Shown: positions 17,501 through 25,749 of the stretch, piece after piece
Numbering within the stretch: position 1 is the stretch's first letter
Layout: every line of letters begins with the position of its first letter
Assembly (NCBI RefSeq): GCF_039655865.1
Contig: NZ_JBBYXL010000006.1
Coordinates: forward strand, 124,001 to 188,000
DNA: 64,000 nt
Source of the DNA: Prosthecobacter sp. SYSU 5D2
Lineage (GTDB): Bacteria > Verrucomicrobiota > Verrucomicrobiia > Verrucomicrobiales > Verrucomicrobiaceae
Reading direction: 5' to 3'
Translations under genes and position numbers: made by a program
Notes under the pieces: model-generated
Database searches by the model: none
The model's input: the letters and a program-made list of their open reading frames with translations, nothing else
Told to the model about the DNA's origin: nothing

Positions 17501-18121
17501 TGATTTTTCGGCCAGTTCCAGAAGGTGGACAGTCTCCTGCTCGCTGCGGATGAGCTGGGCGTTCTGCTCCCTCAACTGCGCGGCGATGCGTTCTTTCTCC
17601 GCCACTTCCTTGGCAAACTGGCGTGCATGGCGGCGCAATTCCAACTGGGCCACGACATTACGGCCCAAGGCCTGAAGGGAAGCCGACTGGCTGAGAGTCA
17701 GTTCACGTGGATTGCGGTCAATCACACACAGGGTGCCCAGGGCATGGTTGTCCCGGGCGATGAGGGGAGCTCCCGCATAAAACCGGATGCCAGCACTTCC
17801 AGTAACAGACGGATTGTCTGCAAAGCGCTCATCCAGGGTGGCATCCGGCACGATGGTGACATTGTCTTTCGTGAGGATGGCATGGGCACAAAAGGCGACG
17901 TCCCGGGGCGTCTCTTTCATTTCCATCCCGATGCCTGCCTTGAACCACTGGCGGTCTTCATCAATAAAGCTGATGGCGGCAAGGGGGGCCTGGCAGATGT
18001 GGGCGGCAAGCGCGAGGAGCTCGTCAAAGGCCGGTTCAGGGAGGGTGTCCAGTATTTCGTACTCGCGGAGCACGGCGAGCCGTTGCTCTTCATCTTCAGG
18101 GATAGGGGCTTTCATGGTCAT
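14567..18121 (-). CDS. Hybrid sensor histidine kinase: GAF-PAS-GAF-GAF-PAS-HisKA-HATPase-REC
   Basis: 1184 residues, cytoplasmic. Domains by eye: GAF at about 25-165; PAS about 235-350; a second GAF about 370-510 (GGYRLAWVGYA); a third GAF about 525-680; PAS about 690-805 (ILVRDLNHCITYWNKSAELLYGW); HisKA with the phosphorylatable His in GGIAHDLNN near 823; HATPase with NLCVNARDAMPEGG, DTGTGI and GKGTGLGLS; and a C-terminal receiver with TDMMMPVMDG and KPYT. Every catalytic box is intact. It overlaps the upstream REC-GAF gene by 4 bases (ATGA), so it is the last gene of a phosphorelay operon. The three GAF and two PAS domains suggest several inputs; ligands are unknown. Confidence 0.93.
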   Translation of the reverse strand: MTMKAPIPEDEEQRLAVLREYEILDTLPEPAFDELLALAAHICQAPLAAISFIDEDRQWFKAGIGMEMKETPRDVAFCAHAILTKDNVTIVPDATLDERFADNPSVTGSAGIRFYAGAPLIARDNHALGTLCVIDRNPRELTLSQSASLQALGRNVVAQLELRRHARQFAKEVAEKERIAAQLREQNAQLIRSEQETVHLLELAEKSRNALLSVLEDEQRLGRELRRWADAFENCAQGILICVPSTRQIFACNRALADLLGQPAEQIARQSLLAIFAADHHPDVLLAISEADEGGQAKLELPILRADGSSFVAQLDIVSVCETEGAPLYWVVTVQDITDRKTADLLLARTNRALKMMSACNESLVHAKDEEHLLAEVCRLAVEIGGYRLAWVGYALHDEDFSIRPMAFAGHEEGYLQEIRLSWAANAPSGQGPAARCIRHSQAFLFEDIMDASSGFVWKQAALERGYRSVACLPLNDENRTFGLLALYSAEVQQVGDDEIKLLQEMAEDLAFGIRHLRSRQEQQRMQDVVLKVSQAVSAGHEENFFQSLTRNMVEALGADGGMIARIHPEDRRVIETRALYLNGEFVDNLSYVLAGTPCEGVSLGYTCVFETAVQAQFPQDAWLREKGMDAYAGIPLMDTRSKVNGIMSVFYKRPLEQVSLVHSTLKIFAARVAEELERQVTDERLREQASLLDKAQDAILVRDLNHCITYWNKSAELLYGWSAEEVLGKKVTDVFYQDSAAFDAAIRQLFDEGEWVGELDQFSKDGKPLTIECRWTVVNDSDGSPRSVLCINTDITEKKKLEQQFLRAQRMESIGTLAGGIAHDLNNVLAPIMMAIDLLKMTVTDKAGQDILATISQSAQRGAEMVNQVLSFARGMEGRRMDVHAIALIRDIEKIARDTFPKNIQIFTECQEHLWPVAGDPTQLHQVMLNLCVNARDAMPEGGRIVVSASNEQLDESYAVMNLDARPGPYLKIQVSDTGTGIPQNIIEQIFDPFFTTKELGKGTGLGLSTSLAIVKSHGGFFQVDSERGHGSRFTIFLPALESAGPVTTELRSEDLPYGSGQTVLVVDDEETIREITQQTLQTFGYKALLAADGAEAVTLYAQHRNSIAIVLTDMMMPVMDGPATIKVLRNMNPELKIIAASGISTNDAVAKATSLGVRHFVSKPYTAESLLLVLKDCLTTKG

Positions 18122-19164
18122 GCCTGGCTGGGGTAGCGGACTGGCTCCTCCAGACGCAGCAGCAGTTCGTTAACCTCGCCTTTGAGCTGTTGCACGCGGT
18201 CTTCGCGGTTAAGCATCGCATTTTGCCAGCGCAAAAGTTCATTGAGCTGCTCCCGGATGCGCACTTCCGAGCGGCAGCGTTCGATCGCCACACCCACCAG
18301 CTTGGCCGCAGATTCCACCCAGCGCAGCTCATCGGTGGTGGGAGCGCGGGGAGTGCGGTAATAAACCGCCATGGTGCCGACCACCTCCCGGCCGGATGAA
18401 AACACAGGCACTGACCAGCAGGCACCAAGGCCATGCTGAAGAAGAAGCGGCCGGACGGAGGCCCAGTTGGGATGCTGGGTGATGTCCTCAATGATGACGG
18501 ACTGCTTCAGTGCAGCGGCACGTCCGCATGAACCGATCTCAGCGCCGACCGGCAGGGGCGTGATCTGACGGGTGAACTCCTCAGGCAGACTGGGGGAAGC
18601 TCCGGAAATGAGATGCGTGCCGGCCTCGTTGGTGAGGAAGATGGAACATAGGGCGCTGTTCTGGCTGAGCTTTTCAATCCTGTGCACAATGTGGTTAAGA
18701 ATCGGCGTGAGCGCGGAGCCGTTCAGAATCATTTCCAGCACCTCAGAGTGGCTGGCCGCAATGGCCTCAAGGAGGCGGTTGTAACGGCGGGCGGAGGCGG
18801 CACCCAGCTCGCTGTCCACAGCGGGTCCCAGGCGGGTCAGATTCTGTTTAAGGATGTAGTCCTGTGCACCGTGCTTGAGGGAGGCCACGGCCACATCTTC
18901 CCCCACCGTGCCAGAGACGATGATGACCGGGATGTCCTCCCCGTGCCGGCTGACGATGGCCAGGGCAGCGAGGGCATCAAAGCTGGGCATCACATAATCA
19001 CATAAGATGATATCCCAACTATGGCTGGCCAGAGCCTGCTCCAAAGCCTGCGGAGTCATGACCTGGTGGATGGTGCAGGCATACCCGTGCCGCTGCAGAC
19101 AGCGCAGAATGAGCTGGGCGTCATCATCCGAGTCTTCAACGAGCAGGATACGCAGAGGTTTCAT
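18118..19164 (-). CDS. Response regulator with receiver and GAF domain
   Basis: 348 residues. An N-terminal receiver carries LLVEDSDDDAQLILRCL, the phosphorylation site in DIILCDYVMPSFDALAAL, and VSGTVGED. A GAF domain follows at about 165-310 (CSIFLTNEAGTHLISGASPSLP, IGSCGRAAALKQSVIIEDI, GACWSVPVF), then a C-terminal coiled helix. There is no DNA-binding domain or GGDEF/EAL output. It overlaps the genes on both sides by 4 bases: its start with the Rcp1-type regulator's stop and its stop with the hybrid kinase start. It probably relays phosphate or signal between the two. Confidence 0.9.
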   Translation of the reverse strand: MKPLRILLVEDSDDDAQLILRCLQRHGYACTIHQVMTPQALEQALASHSWDIILCDYVMPSFDALAALAIVSRHGEDIPVIIVSGTVGEDVAVASLKHGAQDYILKQNLTRLGPAVDSELGAASARRYNRLLEAIAASHSEVLEMILNGSALTPILNHIVHRIEKLSQNSALCSIFLTNEAGTHLISGASPSLPEEFTRQITPLPVGAEIGSCGRAAALKQSVIIEDITQHPNWASVRPLLLQHGLGACWSVPVFSSGREVVGTMAVYYRTPRAPTTDELRWVESAAKLVGVAIERCRSEVRIREQLNELLRWQNAMLNREDRVQQLKGEVNELLLRLEEPVRYPSQA

Positions 19165-19604
19165 GGCTTTACGGGTGGTCCTTCATTGAGCAGCAGCCAG
19201 TACAGGCCAAGCTGACGGGTGGCTTCGACAAACTGGGCAAAGTCAACCGGCTTGCGGACGTAGCTGTTGCAGCCGAGGGAGTAGCTCTCCAGCAGATCCC
19301 CTTCCTCACGGGAGGAGGTGAGGACCACCACCGGGAGAATGCGGGTGCGCTCATCAGCGCGGATACGCTTGAGCACTTCCAGCCCGTCCATGCGGGGCAA
19401 TTTCAGATCCAAAAGGATGATGGCAGGCAGCACCCGCCGCTGGGAGCAGGATTCAGGGCCGTCTCCGAATAAAAATTCGATGGCTTCCACGCCATCACGG
19501 GCCACGACGACTTCGTTGAGAATGTTGTTCTTCTTCAAAGCCATGAGCGTCAGCTCTTCGTCGTCAGGGTTATCCTCGACCAGCAAGATGACTTTGGAGT
19601 TCAT
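19161..19604 (-). CDS. Single-domain response regulator, Rcp1-like
   Basis: 147 residues, receiver only. ILLVEDNPDDEELTLMALKK is the acidic pocket, IILLDLKLPRMDGLEVLKRI contains the phosphorylated Asp, VVLTSSREEGD the conserved Ser/Thr and VRKPVDFAQF the Lys. The wide loop VVARDGVEAIEFLFGDGPES is typical of the Rcp1 group, which pairs with phytochrome-type kinases. Only 26 bases separate it from the membrane kinase gene upstream, and it overlaps the REC-GAF gene by 4 bases. The kinase at 19631-21586 is therefore its probable phosphodonor. Confidence 0.92.
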   Translation of the reverse strand: MNSKVILLVEDNPDDEELTLMALKKNNILNEVVVARDGVEAIEFLFGDGPESCSQRRVLPAIILLDLKLPRMDGLEVLKRIRADERTRILPVVVLTSSREEGDLLESYSLGCNSYVRKPVDFAQFVEATRQLGLYWLLLNEGPPVKP

Positions 19605-19630
19605 AGGTGGATTCTGAAATTTGGTAAGTT

Positions 19631-21586
19631 TTATACAACGAAATAAAAGGACGAGCCTTTATTTAATTCGGCCTCTGCCCAAACCTTGCCGCCATGGCGC
19701 CGGACCACACGCTGGACGGTGGCCAGCCCGATGCCGGTCCCGGGGAATTCCACCATGGAATGCAGGCGCTGAAAAGCCCCGAAAAGCTTCGATGCATAGC
19801 GCATGTCAAATCCAACGCCATTGTCCCGGACATAGCAAACTTTGGCGTCGTCCGCCGTGCTGGTGAGTCCCACTTCAATGCGGGCGGAGGGATTTTTGGA
19901 AGTGAACTTCCAGGCGTTTTCGAGAAGGTTTTCCAGGAGGATGCGCAAAAGGGCTGCATCAGCGTGAACGATGATGTCCGGGGTGATGTCACACTCCACC
20001 TGGCGCTGGGGTTCACGCTGACGGAGTTGCGCCAGGACGGACTCCGCCTGGTGGCTGACATTGACGGCTTCCACATGCATTTCAGCCCGGGTCAGCCGGG
20101 AAAGCTTCAGAAGGTCATCAATCAGGTAGCCCATGCGTTCGGCCGCGCGGCGAACGCGGGAGAGGTAGCCCTGAGAGGTGGCATCCAGCGTGCGGCCTGC
20201 ATGTTCTTCCAGGGCCTGAGTGAAGCCGGCGATTCCGCGCAGCGGAGCCCGCAGGTCATGGGAGACGGAATAGCTGAAGGCTTCCAGTTCCTGGTTGGAG
20301 GCATCCAGCTGGGTGGCACGCTCATTCAGGGCGGCATTGAGCAGGCGGATCTCCTCCTGCGCTTTTCTCTGCTCCGTCACATCCCGCGCGGTCGCATAGA
20401 TGAGACCTTCTTCCGGAAGGCTTTGGGCTTTCCACCACAGCCATTTCCATGTGCCGTCCTGACACAGCAGCCGGTTTTCAAAGTGATCCGGAAACTGGCC
20501 GCAGTCGAGGTTTTCCATCTCGGCCAGGGTGCGGTCGCGATCCTCAGGATGCAAAAGATCAAAGAAGGGACGTTCCAGCAGTTCCTCTGTTGTATATCCG
20601 AGACAGGTGGAAAAAGCAGGACTGATGCGTTTGAAAGAACCGTCCTTGCCTGCGATGCAGAGCATGTCCAGGGACAGGGTAAAAAACCGTTCCAGATCTT
20701 CCTCCACATGCAAACGGGCCTGGTCGGCACGATGCAGGATGCGCGCACTCCACCAAATTAACAAACTGACCATCAGAATCGCCACGACTGTGTACATCGT
20801 CGTGCCCATATCGGCGGCAAACATCCCCCGGCGCTCCCCCTCCAGGCGCAGCCAGCCTAACAACATTAAGCATGGAAGCATGACCGGAAACAGGTGCCTC
20901 ACCAGCGCACCGCCCGGACTGTCACTCAAAATGAAGGAGGCCCATCCCTGGTCCCGGCGTGCAAAGAGCAGTCCGGCGGCCATCAGGTGGAAAACGGCAG
21001 CGGTGTGGAGAGCCATGGGAATAAAGCTCTCCACCCCATAAAGCCAGGTGACCTGGTAAGCATAACCCAGCAGCGCCAGCAGGGAAACCAGGCCAATTAG
21101 AAGGGCACAATATTCAGCCGGCCTCCTGCCCCGCGAAGTGGTGCGCTGCATCAGTAGCAGGCCGCTGCCAAGAAGGACAAAACCCAGTGCGGCATTGGGG
21201 GCCATGCGGTTGGGGAAAGGTGACGGTTCATCGTCCAGACTGGCCGCAAACAACCACTGGTCCGGCCCCTGGTCAGTCCCCAAAATGTACCCAAACAGGC
21301 GCAGCGCACCCAGCAGCAATACAAGCAATGCCAGCCCCTGGGCCACCCTCTGTGACTTTAGCGATTGTTCCCGCACCAAAAGCCATAGAGACAACCCTGC
21401 CAGCATGAACGCGATGGCCGTGGCCGGATTCATCGAAACCATCCCCGGCAGGATGCGCTTGAGCACTTCAATGTCAAAAGTCCAGCCGGTCAAAACCAGG
21501 AGAGCGCTGGCCACAGCCACGAAACTGGCACCGGGGGAGACCCAGCAGGACAGAGTACGAAATGACCAGGGAACCAGTTTCGACAT
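19631..21586 (-). CDS. Membrane sensor histidine kinase with PAS domain
   Basis: About 651 residues from the ATG at 21586; an in-frame ATG at 21658 would add 24 residues, and neither has a clear ribosome-binding site. The first 300 or so residues are a multi-pass membrane sensor with about eight hydrophobic segments (for example SFVAVASALLVLTGW and VAQGLALLVLLLGALRLFG). A PAS domain follows (FFTLSLDMLCIAGKDGSFKRI). The kinase core has SYSVSHDLRAPLRGIAGF with the phospho-His, NLLENAWKFT and DNGVGFD; FPGTGIGLATV completes the ATP site. The H-box and N-box match the phytochrome-like family that signals to Rcp1-type regulators, one of which is encoded 26 bases downstream. Confidence 0.9.
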   Translation of the reverse strand: MSKLVPWSFRTLSCWVSPGASFVAVASALLVLTGWTFDIEVLKRILPGMVSMNPATAIAFMLAGLSLWLLVREQSLKSQRVAQGLALLVLLLGALRLFGYILGTDQGPDQWLFAASLDDEPSPFPNRMAPNAALGFVLLGSGLLLMQRTTSRGRRPAEYCALLIGLVSLLALLGYAYQVTWLYGVESFIPMALHTAAVFHLMAAGLLFARRDQGWASFILSDSPGGALVRHLFPVMLPCLMLLGWLRLEGERRGMFAADMGTTMYTVVAILMVSLLIWWSARILHRADQARLHVEEDLERFFTLSLDMLCIAGKDGSFKRISPAFSTCLGYTTEELLERPFFDLLHPEDRDRTLAEMENLDCGQFPDHFENRLLCQDGTWKWLWWKAQSLPEEGLIYATARDVTEQRKAQEEIRLLNAALNERATQLDASNQELEAFSYSVSHDLRAPLRGIAGFTQALEEHAGRTLDATSQGYLSRVRRAAERMGYLIDDLLKLSRLTRAEMHVEAVNVSHQAESVLAQLRQREPQRQVECDITPDIIVHADAALLRILLENLLENAWKFTSKNPSARIEVGLTSTADDAKVCYVRDNGVGFDMRYASKLFGAFQRLHSMVEFPGTGIGLATVQRVVRRHGGKVWAEAELNKGSSFYFVV

Positions 21587-21774
21587 CGGCAGATGAGAGC
21601 AGGGACGTGACCAAAGCATTAAAGACCGGGGGAAATACCGTCCTAATGCACTGGCCATCTATTGAAATCAGCGGATTTCCGATGGCAGATGTCTGCTCAC
21701 GGAATTCCTTTGTCTAATAACGAAAGAATCCCCCGCATAACAATCCTAATCTCAATGAAGTGCAGAATGATGAA

Positions 21775-21805
21775 GGAAGACAGCACGGTGCTGCCTGCTG
21801 CTTCC
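21775..21805 (-). terminator. Possible terminator hairpin after the degenerate kinase gene
   Basis: On the minus strand, GGAAG and CTTCC (21801-21805 and 21775-21779) enclose a CAGCA/TGCTG stem with a 3-base loop. The outer and inner stems are separated by an asymmetric bulge. The following bases are only moderately T-rich. It lies about 30 bases past the stop of the upstream kinase gene. Confidence 0.3.
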
Positions 21806-21835
21806 CTCCTTTCTGCCTGACGGAATGTCGTCGCC

Positions 21836-23575
21836 TCAGCTCAATCCGTACTGCCCATGGGAATGGGACAGGAGGGCCCGGTTAGCCACGGCCAGGAGAT
21901 CATTCATCCCAAAAGGTTTCGGCAGGTAATTATTGCCAATTTCCAGCTCGGCAAACTGGTGTACGGCCCGGTGACCGCTGGTATAGATGACGGGCACGGA
22001 ACCGTCCTGTTCCTGAATGGCATGCCCCAGGGTCACTCCGTTTGCCCCGCCGGGCATGTTGATATCCGTGATGAGCAGCTTGATGGTACTGCGGTGCTGG
22101 CACCACTGCTGCCAGGCTTCATCGGCACTTTTGGCGATGAGCACCCGGTGCTTTTTGGTGGCCAGCACCTGGCTCATGATCATGCAGATGGTATCGTCAT
22201 CATCCACGACCAGGACGGTGGAGGGCTGAACCTCCATAGATTCACTTCGAACTGTGATTTGATGGGAAGAAGCTGTTTCCTCCGGTATCTTGGACGAATC
22301 TCGAGCCAGGGGGAAAAGCATCTGATAGGTGCGGATCATCCCTGGGAGAAGGGTCACATTAAAAGCACCGCCGGCTGCCTGGATGGTGTGCTGAATCCAG
22401 GTCAGGCGGTCATCGGCAGCACGCTGCACGGAGCTGGGCAGGGTCACCACCACGCGCTGAGGATCCGCCTCGTCAGTCGGATTGGGATCCTCCATGGTCA
22501 GCATGACATAGTCACCATGGGCGGCATCCGGGAACAGGCGTGCGTATTTACTGCCGGTTTCATGGCTGATGCGGTTGGTGGTAATCTGCAAAGTGCCGCC
22601 TTCTGACATGGCATTGCGGGCATGAATGGCCACATTGATGATCAGCTGGCTGATGGTGGCAGGATCTGCCCAGACTGATGGAAGTTCCGGAGAGTGATTG
22701 ACCTCTACACGAATGTGATCCCCCAGTGTTTTGCTGAGCAGCATCACTTCTTCATCCACGGCGCTGTTCAGATTGACGGCTTCCGGATTGCTTTCCTCGT
22801 CTGGAGTGAATGAGACGAGCTTGCGTGACAGGGTGGCGGCACTGCGTGCCGTTTCCATGACCTGGTTAAGCAGCTTCATCACTGCTGGCATGCTGGCCGC
22901 CTGCTGCATCGCCAGGTCCATCTGGCTCTGGATGACGGTCAGTACATTATTGAATTCATGAGCGATGCCTGCGGCAAGGCTCCCCACGACCTCCAGATGC
23001 ATGGCAGGGGCAGATCCTTCGGCAGCGATTAAATTCCCACGTATTCCAGTTTCGCCCTCATCCGTGCCCTGGCGCGAGTTTTCAGCCTCTCCCTGCCGCT
23101 GGCGCAGATCCCACAGGGCAAGCATCATTTTTAATGCCTGATAAATCTGGGCAATGGAGCCTGGCATCTGGACAAAGGTCATCCGCGAGCTGTGGGTGAT
23201 GAGGTCCAGCATCGGCTGGGACAGGGCCGCGCCATCTGAAAGGAGAATGATGACCCCCAGGGCAGGTTCCGCATAATAAAGGGCATTCAGAATCTGCTCA
23301 GCCTTGGTTTCTGTGCCGGGCTGCACATCCACTATGACCGTGGCAAAAGGCCATTCGGACTGGCGGCTGCGCATGACCAGATCCACCAAATTATAATCCA
23401 GCGGGTGGAAGAGCATCCGCTGCTTCGGGCGGAACAAACCGCCGCTCTCAGAATTCCCATCCGGATAAGAGATTTGCTGGAGAGGCTCAAGAAGACGCGC
23501 GGTATCCTCCGTGGCAGAGGCAATGAGGACTTGAAATTTTCCAGCTCCTTTGGTGGATGTCGAAGAGAGTTGCAT
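21836..23575 (-). CDS. Hybrid kinase-like protein with degenerate ATP-binding domain and C-terminal receiver
   Basis: About 579 residues from the ATG at 23575 (MQLSSTSTKG); in-frame starts exist further upstream to 23659. An N-terminal region (1-155) looks like a degenerate receiver. HisKA is normal, with His206 in LAAGIAHEFNNVL. The N-box reads NVAIHARNAM (from Asn314). Where the D-x-G-x-G loop should follow, the sequence is MEDPNPTDEADP, and no G2 box (G-x-G-L-G) is visible. The C-terminal receiver (about 450-565) is intact: LVVDDDDTICMI, LLITDINMPGG and YLPKPFGM. It may be phosphorylated by a partner rather than by itself. It leads the phosphorelay cluster on the minus strand. Confidence 0.85.
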   Translation of the reverse strand: MQLSSTSTKGAGKFQVLIASATEDTARLLEPLQQISYPDGNSESGGLFRPKQRMLFHPLDYNLVDLVMRSRQSEWPFATVIVDVQPGTETKAEQILNALYYAEPALGVIILLSDGAALSQPMLDLITHSSRMTFVQMPGSIAQIYQALKMMLALWDLRQRQGEAENSRQGTDEGETGIRGNLIAAEGSAPAMHLEVVGSLAAGIAHEFNNVLTVIQSQMDLAMQQAASMPAVMKLLNQVMETARSAATLSRKLVSFTPDEESNPEAVNLNSAVDEEVMLLSKTLGDHIRVEVNHSPELPSVWADPATISQLIINVAIHARNAMSEGGTLQITTNRISHETGSKYARLFPDAAHGDYVMLTMEDPNPTDEADPQRVVVTLPSSVQRAADDRLTWIQHTIQAAGGAFNVTLLPGMIRTYQMLFPLARDSSKIPEETASSHQITVRSESMEVQPSTVLVVDDDDTICMIMSQVLATKKHRVLIAKSADEAWQQWCQHRSTIKLLITDINMPGGANGVTLGHAIQEQDGSVPVIYTSGHRAVHQFAELEIGNNYLPKPFGMNDLLAVANRALLSHSHGQYGLS

Positions 23576-23720
23576 GGGGAAAGGTAATTCTAAATTACTC
23601 AACACAATAGAATTACCATAATTACAATCAACACGTATTATCGGAATCATGAAGGTCAACTAAGCCCACATAACGCCCGATTAAAAGCCCACTGCAGTTA
23701 GGTCTAAAGCTTAAATCTGA

Positions 23721-25685
23721 CTAAAGCGGTTCAACTTGGAAGATGTGCAAACTGGCTCCATCCGGAGAGAGGGAAACAAAATTAGCAGCTCCACTCCATT
23801 CATAAACCCCCCCGTGCATGAGGTCGCGGACGCGGTACGTCTGGTCGTGGCCGAGCCCCAGTGCACCCAGGTCCAGATAGACCATGCCGGAAATGGGATC
23901 GTAGCCGTTCAGGCTAACGATGCAGAGGATGCGGTTGCTGAAATCCGGGGTGCATTTGCTGTAGCAGAGCATCTGGTCATGATCCGCGCCGTGAAAGACG
24001 AGGTTGTCGTAAAGATGCATGGCCGGATTGTCCCGGCGGATGGAATTGAGGCGGGCGATGAAGCCTTTGATGTTCCCGGGGGCATTGTAATCCCGCTGGC
24101 TGAGCTGAAATTTTTCAGAATCGAGGTATTCCTCTTTGCCTGGGAGGGGCTTGTTTTCACAAAGCTCGTATCCGGCATACATGCCCCAGGTGCTGGAGAG
24201 GGTGGCGGCCAGGGCGGCGCGCAGGCGGAACATGCTGGCGGGGGCGTTTTGCAGGTAATAGGGATGGATGTCAGGCGTATTCGGCCAGAAATTTCCCCGG
24301 TAGTACCAGCGCATCTCCCCCTGCATGAGCTCGCGGGCGTATTCGGTTAGGCCGGCCTTGTCCTCGCGCCAGGTGAAGTAGGTATAGCTTTGGGTGAAGC
24401 CTATTTTGCCAAGCACCTGCATCATCTTGGGTTTGGTGAAGGCCTCGGCCAGGAAGATGACCTCGGGATGCTTGCGATGAACGGTGCTGATGAGCTCCTC
24501 CCAGAAGGAGACGGGCTTGGTGTGGGGATTGTCCACCCGGAAGATTTTCACGCCTTTGCTGACCCAGAAAAGCACGACGTCAATGAGCTCGCGCCAGAGG
24601 TTTTTCCAATCGGCGCAGTGGAAATTGATGGGGTAGATGTCCTGGTACTTTTTGGGCGGGTTTTCCGCATAGCGGATGCTGCCGTCGGGACGTTGATAGA
24701 ACCAATCTGGATGATCTTTGACGTATGGATGGTCCGGGGAGCAGTTGATGGCGAAGTCGAGGGCAATTTCCAGGCCGCGCTTGCTGGCTTCTTCCACGAG
24801 CCAGACGAAATCCTCCATGGTGCCAAGTTGCGGCTCGATGTCCCGATGCCCGCCGGCCGGTCCGCCGATGGCCCAGGGGCTGCCGACATCGCCTTCATAG
24901 GCTGTCAGGGTGTTGTTTTTTCCCTTTCGGGCGGTGATGCCGATGGGGTGGATGGGCGGGAAGTAGATGGTATCGAAACCCATGGCGCGGGCATCGTCCA
25001 GACGTGGCAAGCAGTCACGGAATGTGCTGTGCCTGTCCATCCGGCCTTCGGCACTGCGCGGGAAAAACTCATACCAGGCGGAGAAGCGCGCACGCTCACG
25101 CTCTGCGATGACGCGCATGGGCGTGGAGGTGGTGGAGAGGCTACGGTCTGGGAAACGGTCCATCAGGGCCTGGAGATCATCGGAAAGCAGGACATCCATA
25201 ATCTCCTGGGGGGGAAGCTGGGACAGGAGTTCGGCGACATCCTCAAGCTGAGTGGCAGCGGCTTCCACCCCGGCGGTGCGGGCACGGGCGGCGGCTTCGG
25301 TGAGCAGGCGGGCTCCATCTAGAGCTTCTACCGGCACGTCAGGATCCTGGGCCTGGACGCGGATGGCGAAGGTCTTTTTCCAGCCGCGAAAAGTGTCTGA
25401 CCAGGCCTCCACGGCATATTCCCAGCGGCCCATCGTGTTAAAGATACACTGCCCCTGCCAGCGGTCGTTTTCCAAGGGGCGCATGGGGCTTTCATACCAG
25501 CGACGGCTGCCGGCCTGACGCCATTTCACCACGGCGGACATGACCACATGGCCGTCCATGAAGATGTCGCACCAGAGGTCCAGGGGCTCACCGACCACCC
25601 GCTTGATGGGATGCCGCCCGCCTTCGATGCAGGGGTAGAAATTCTCGATGACGACGGTGGGGGCGTGGGCGGCAGAGGCGGACAT
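23721..25685 (-). CDS. glgE: Alpha-1,4-glucan:maltose-1-phosphate maltosyltransferase
   Basis: 654 residues from the ATG at 25685. An N-terminal DUF3416-type beta domain (VVIENFYPCIEGGRHPIKR) precedes a GH13_3 catalytic barrel. FDTIYFPPIHPIG, IALDFAINCSPDHPY and KIFRVDNPHTKPVSFWEE are diagnostic. The nucleophile Asp385 and acid/base Glu414 (FLAEAF) are 29 residues apart, as in characterised GlgE. The enzyme extends alpha-glucans using maltose-1-phosphate in the cytoplasm. Its usual partners, TreS/Pep2 and GlgB, are not nearby. MalQ is in the window at 50100-51806, so alpha-glucan metabolism is represented twice. Confidence 0.95.
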   Translation of the reverse strand: MSASAAHAPTVVIENFYPCIEGGRHPIKRVVGEPLDLWCDIFMDGHVVMSAVVKWRQAGSRRWYESPMRPLENDRWQGQCIFNTMGRWEYAVEAWSDTFRGWKKTFAIRVQAQDPDVPVEALDGARLLTEAAARARTAGVEAAATQLEDVAELLSQLPPQEIMDVLLSDDLQALMDRFPDRSLSTTSTPMRVIAERERARFSAWYEFFPRSAEGRMDRHSTFRDCLPRLDDARAMGFDTIYFPPIHPIGITARKGKNNTLTAYEGDVGSPWAIGGPAGGHRDIEPQLGTMEDFVWLVEEASKRGLEIALDFAINCSPDHPYVKDHPDWFYQRPDGSIRYAENPPKKYQDIYPINFHCADWKNLWRELIDVVLFWVSKGVKIFRVDNPHTKPVSFWEELISTVHRKHPEVIFLAEAFTKPKMMQVLGKIGFTQSYTYFTWREDKAGLTEYARELMQGEMRWYYRGNFWPNTPDIHPYYLQNAPASMFRLRAALAATLSSTWGMYAGYELCENKPLPGKEEYLDSEKFQLSQRDYNAPGNIKGFIARLNSIRRDNPAMHLYDNLVFHGADHDQMLCYSKCTPDFSNRILCIVSLNGYDPISGMVYLDLGALGLGHDQTYRVRDLMHGGVYEWSGAANFVSLSPDGASLHIFQVEPL

Positions 25686-25749
25686 GAGTGGGCGTGAACA
25701 TGACAAGGAAGCTCCCATATGCAAACGGGGGCTGGCATTGCATTCTGCG

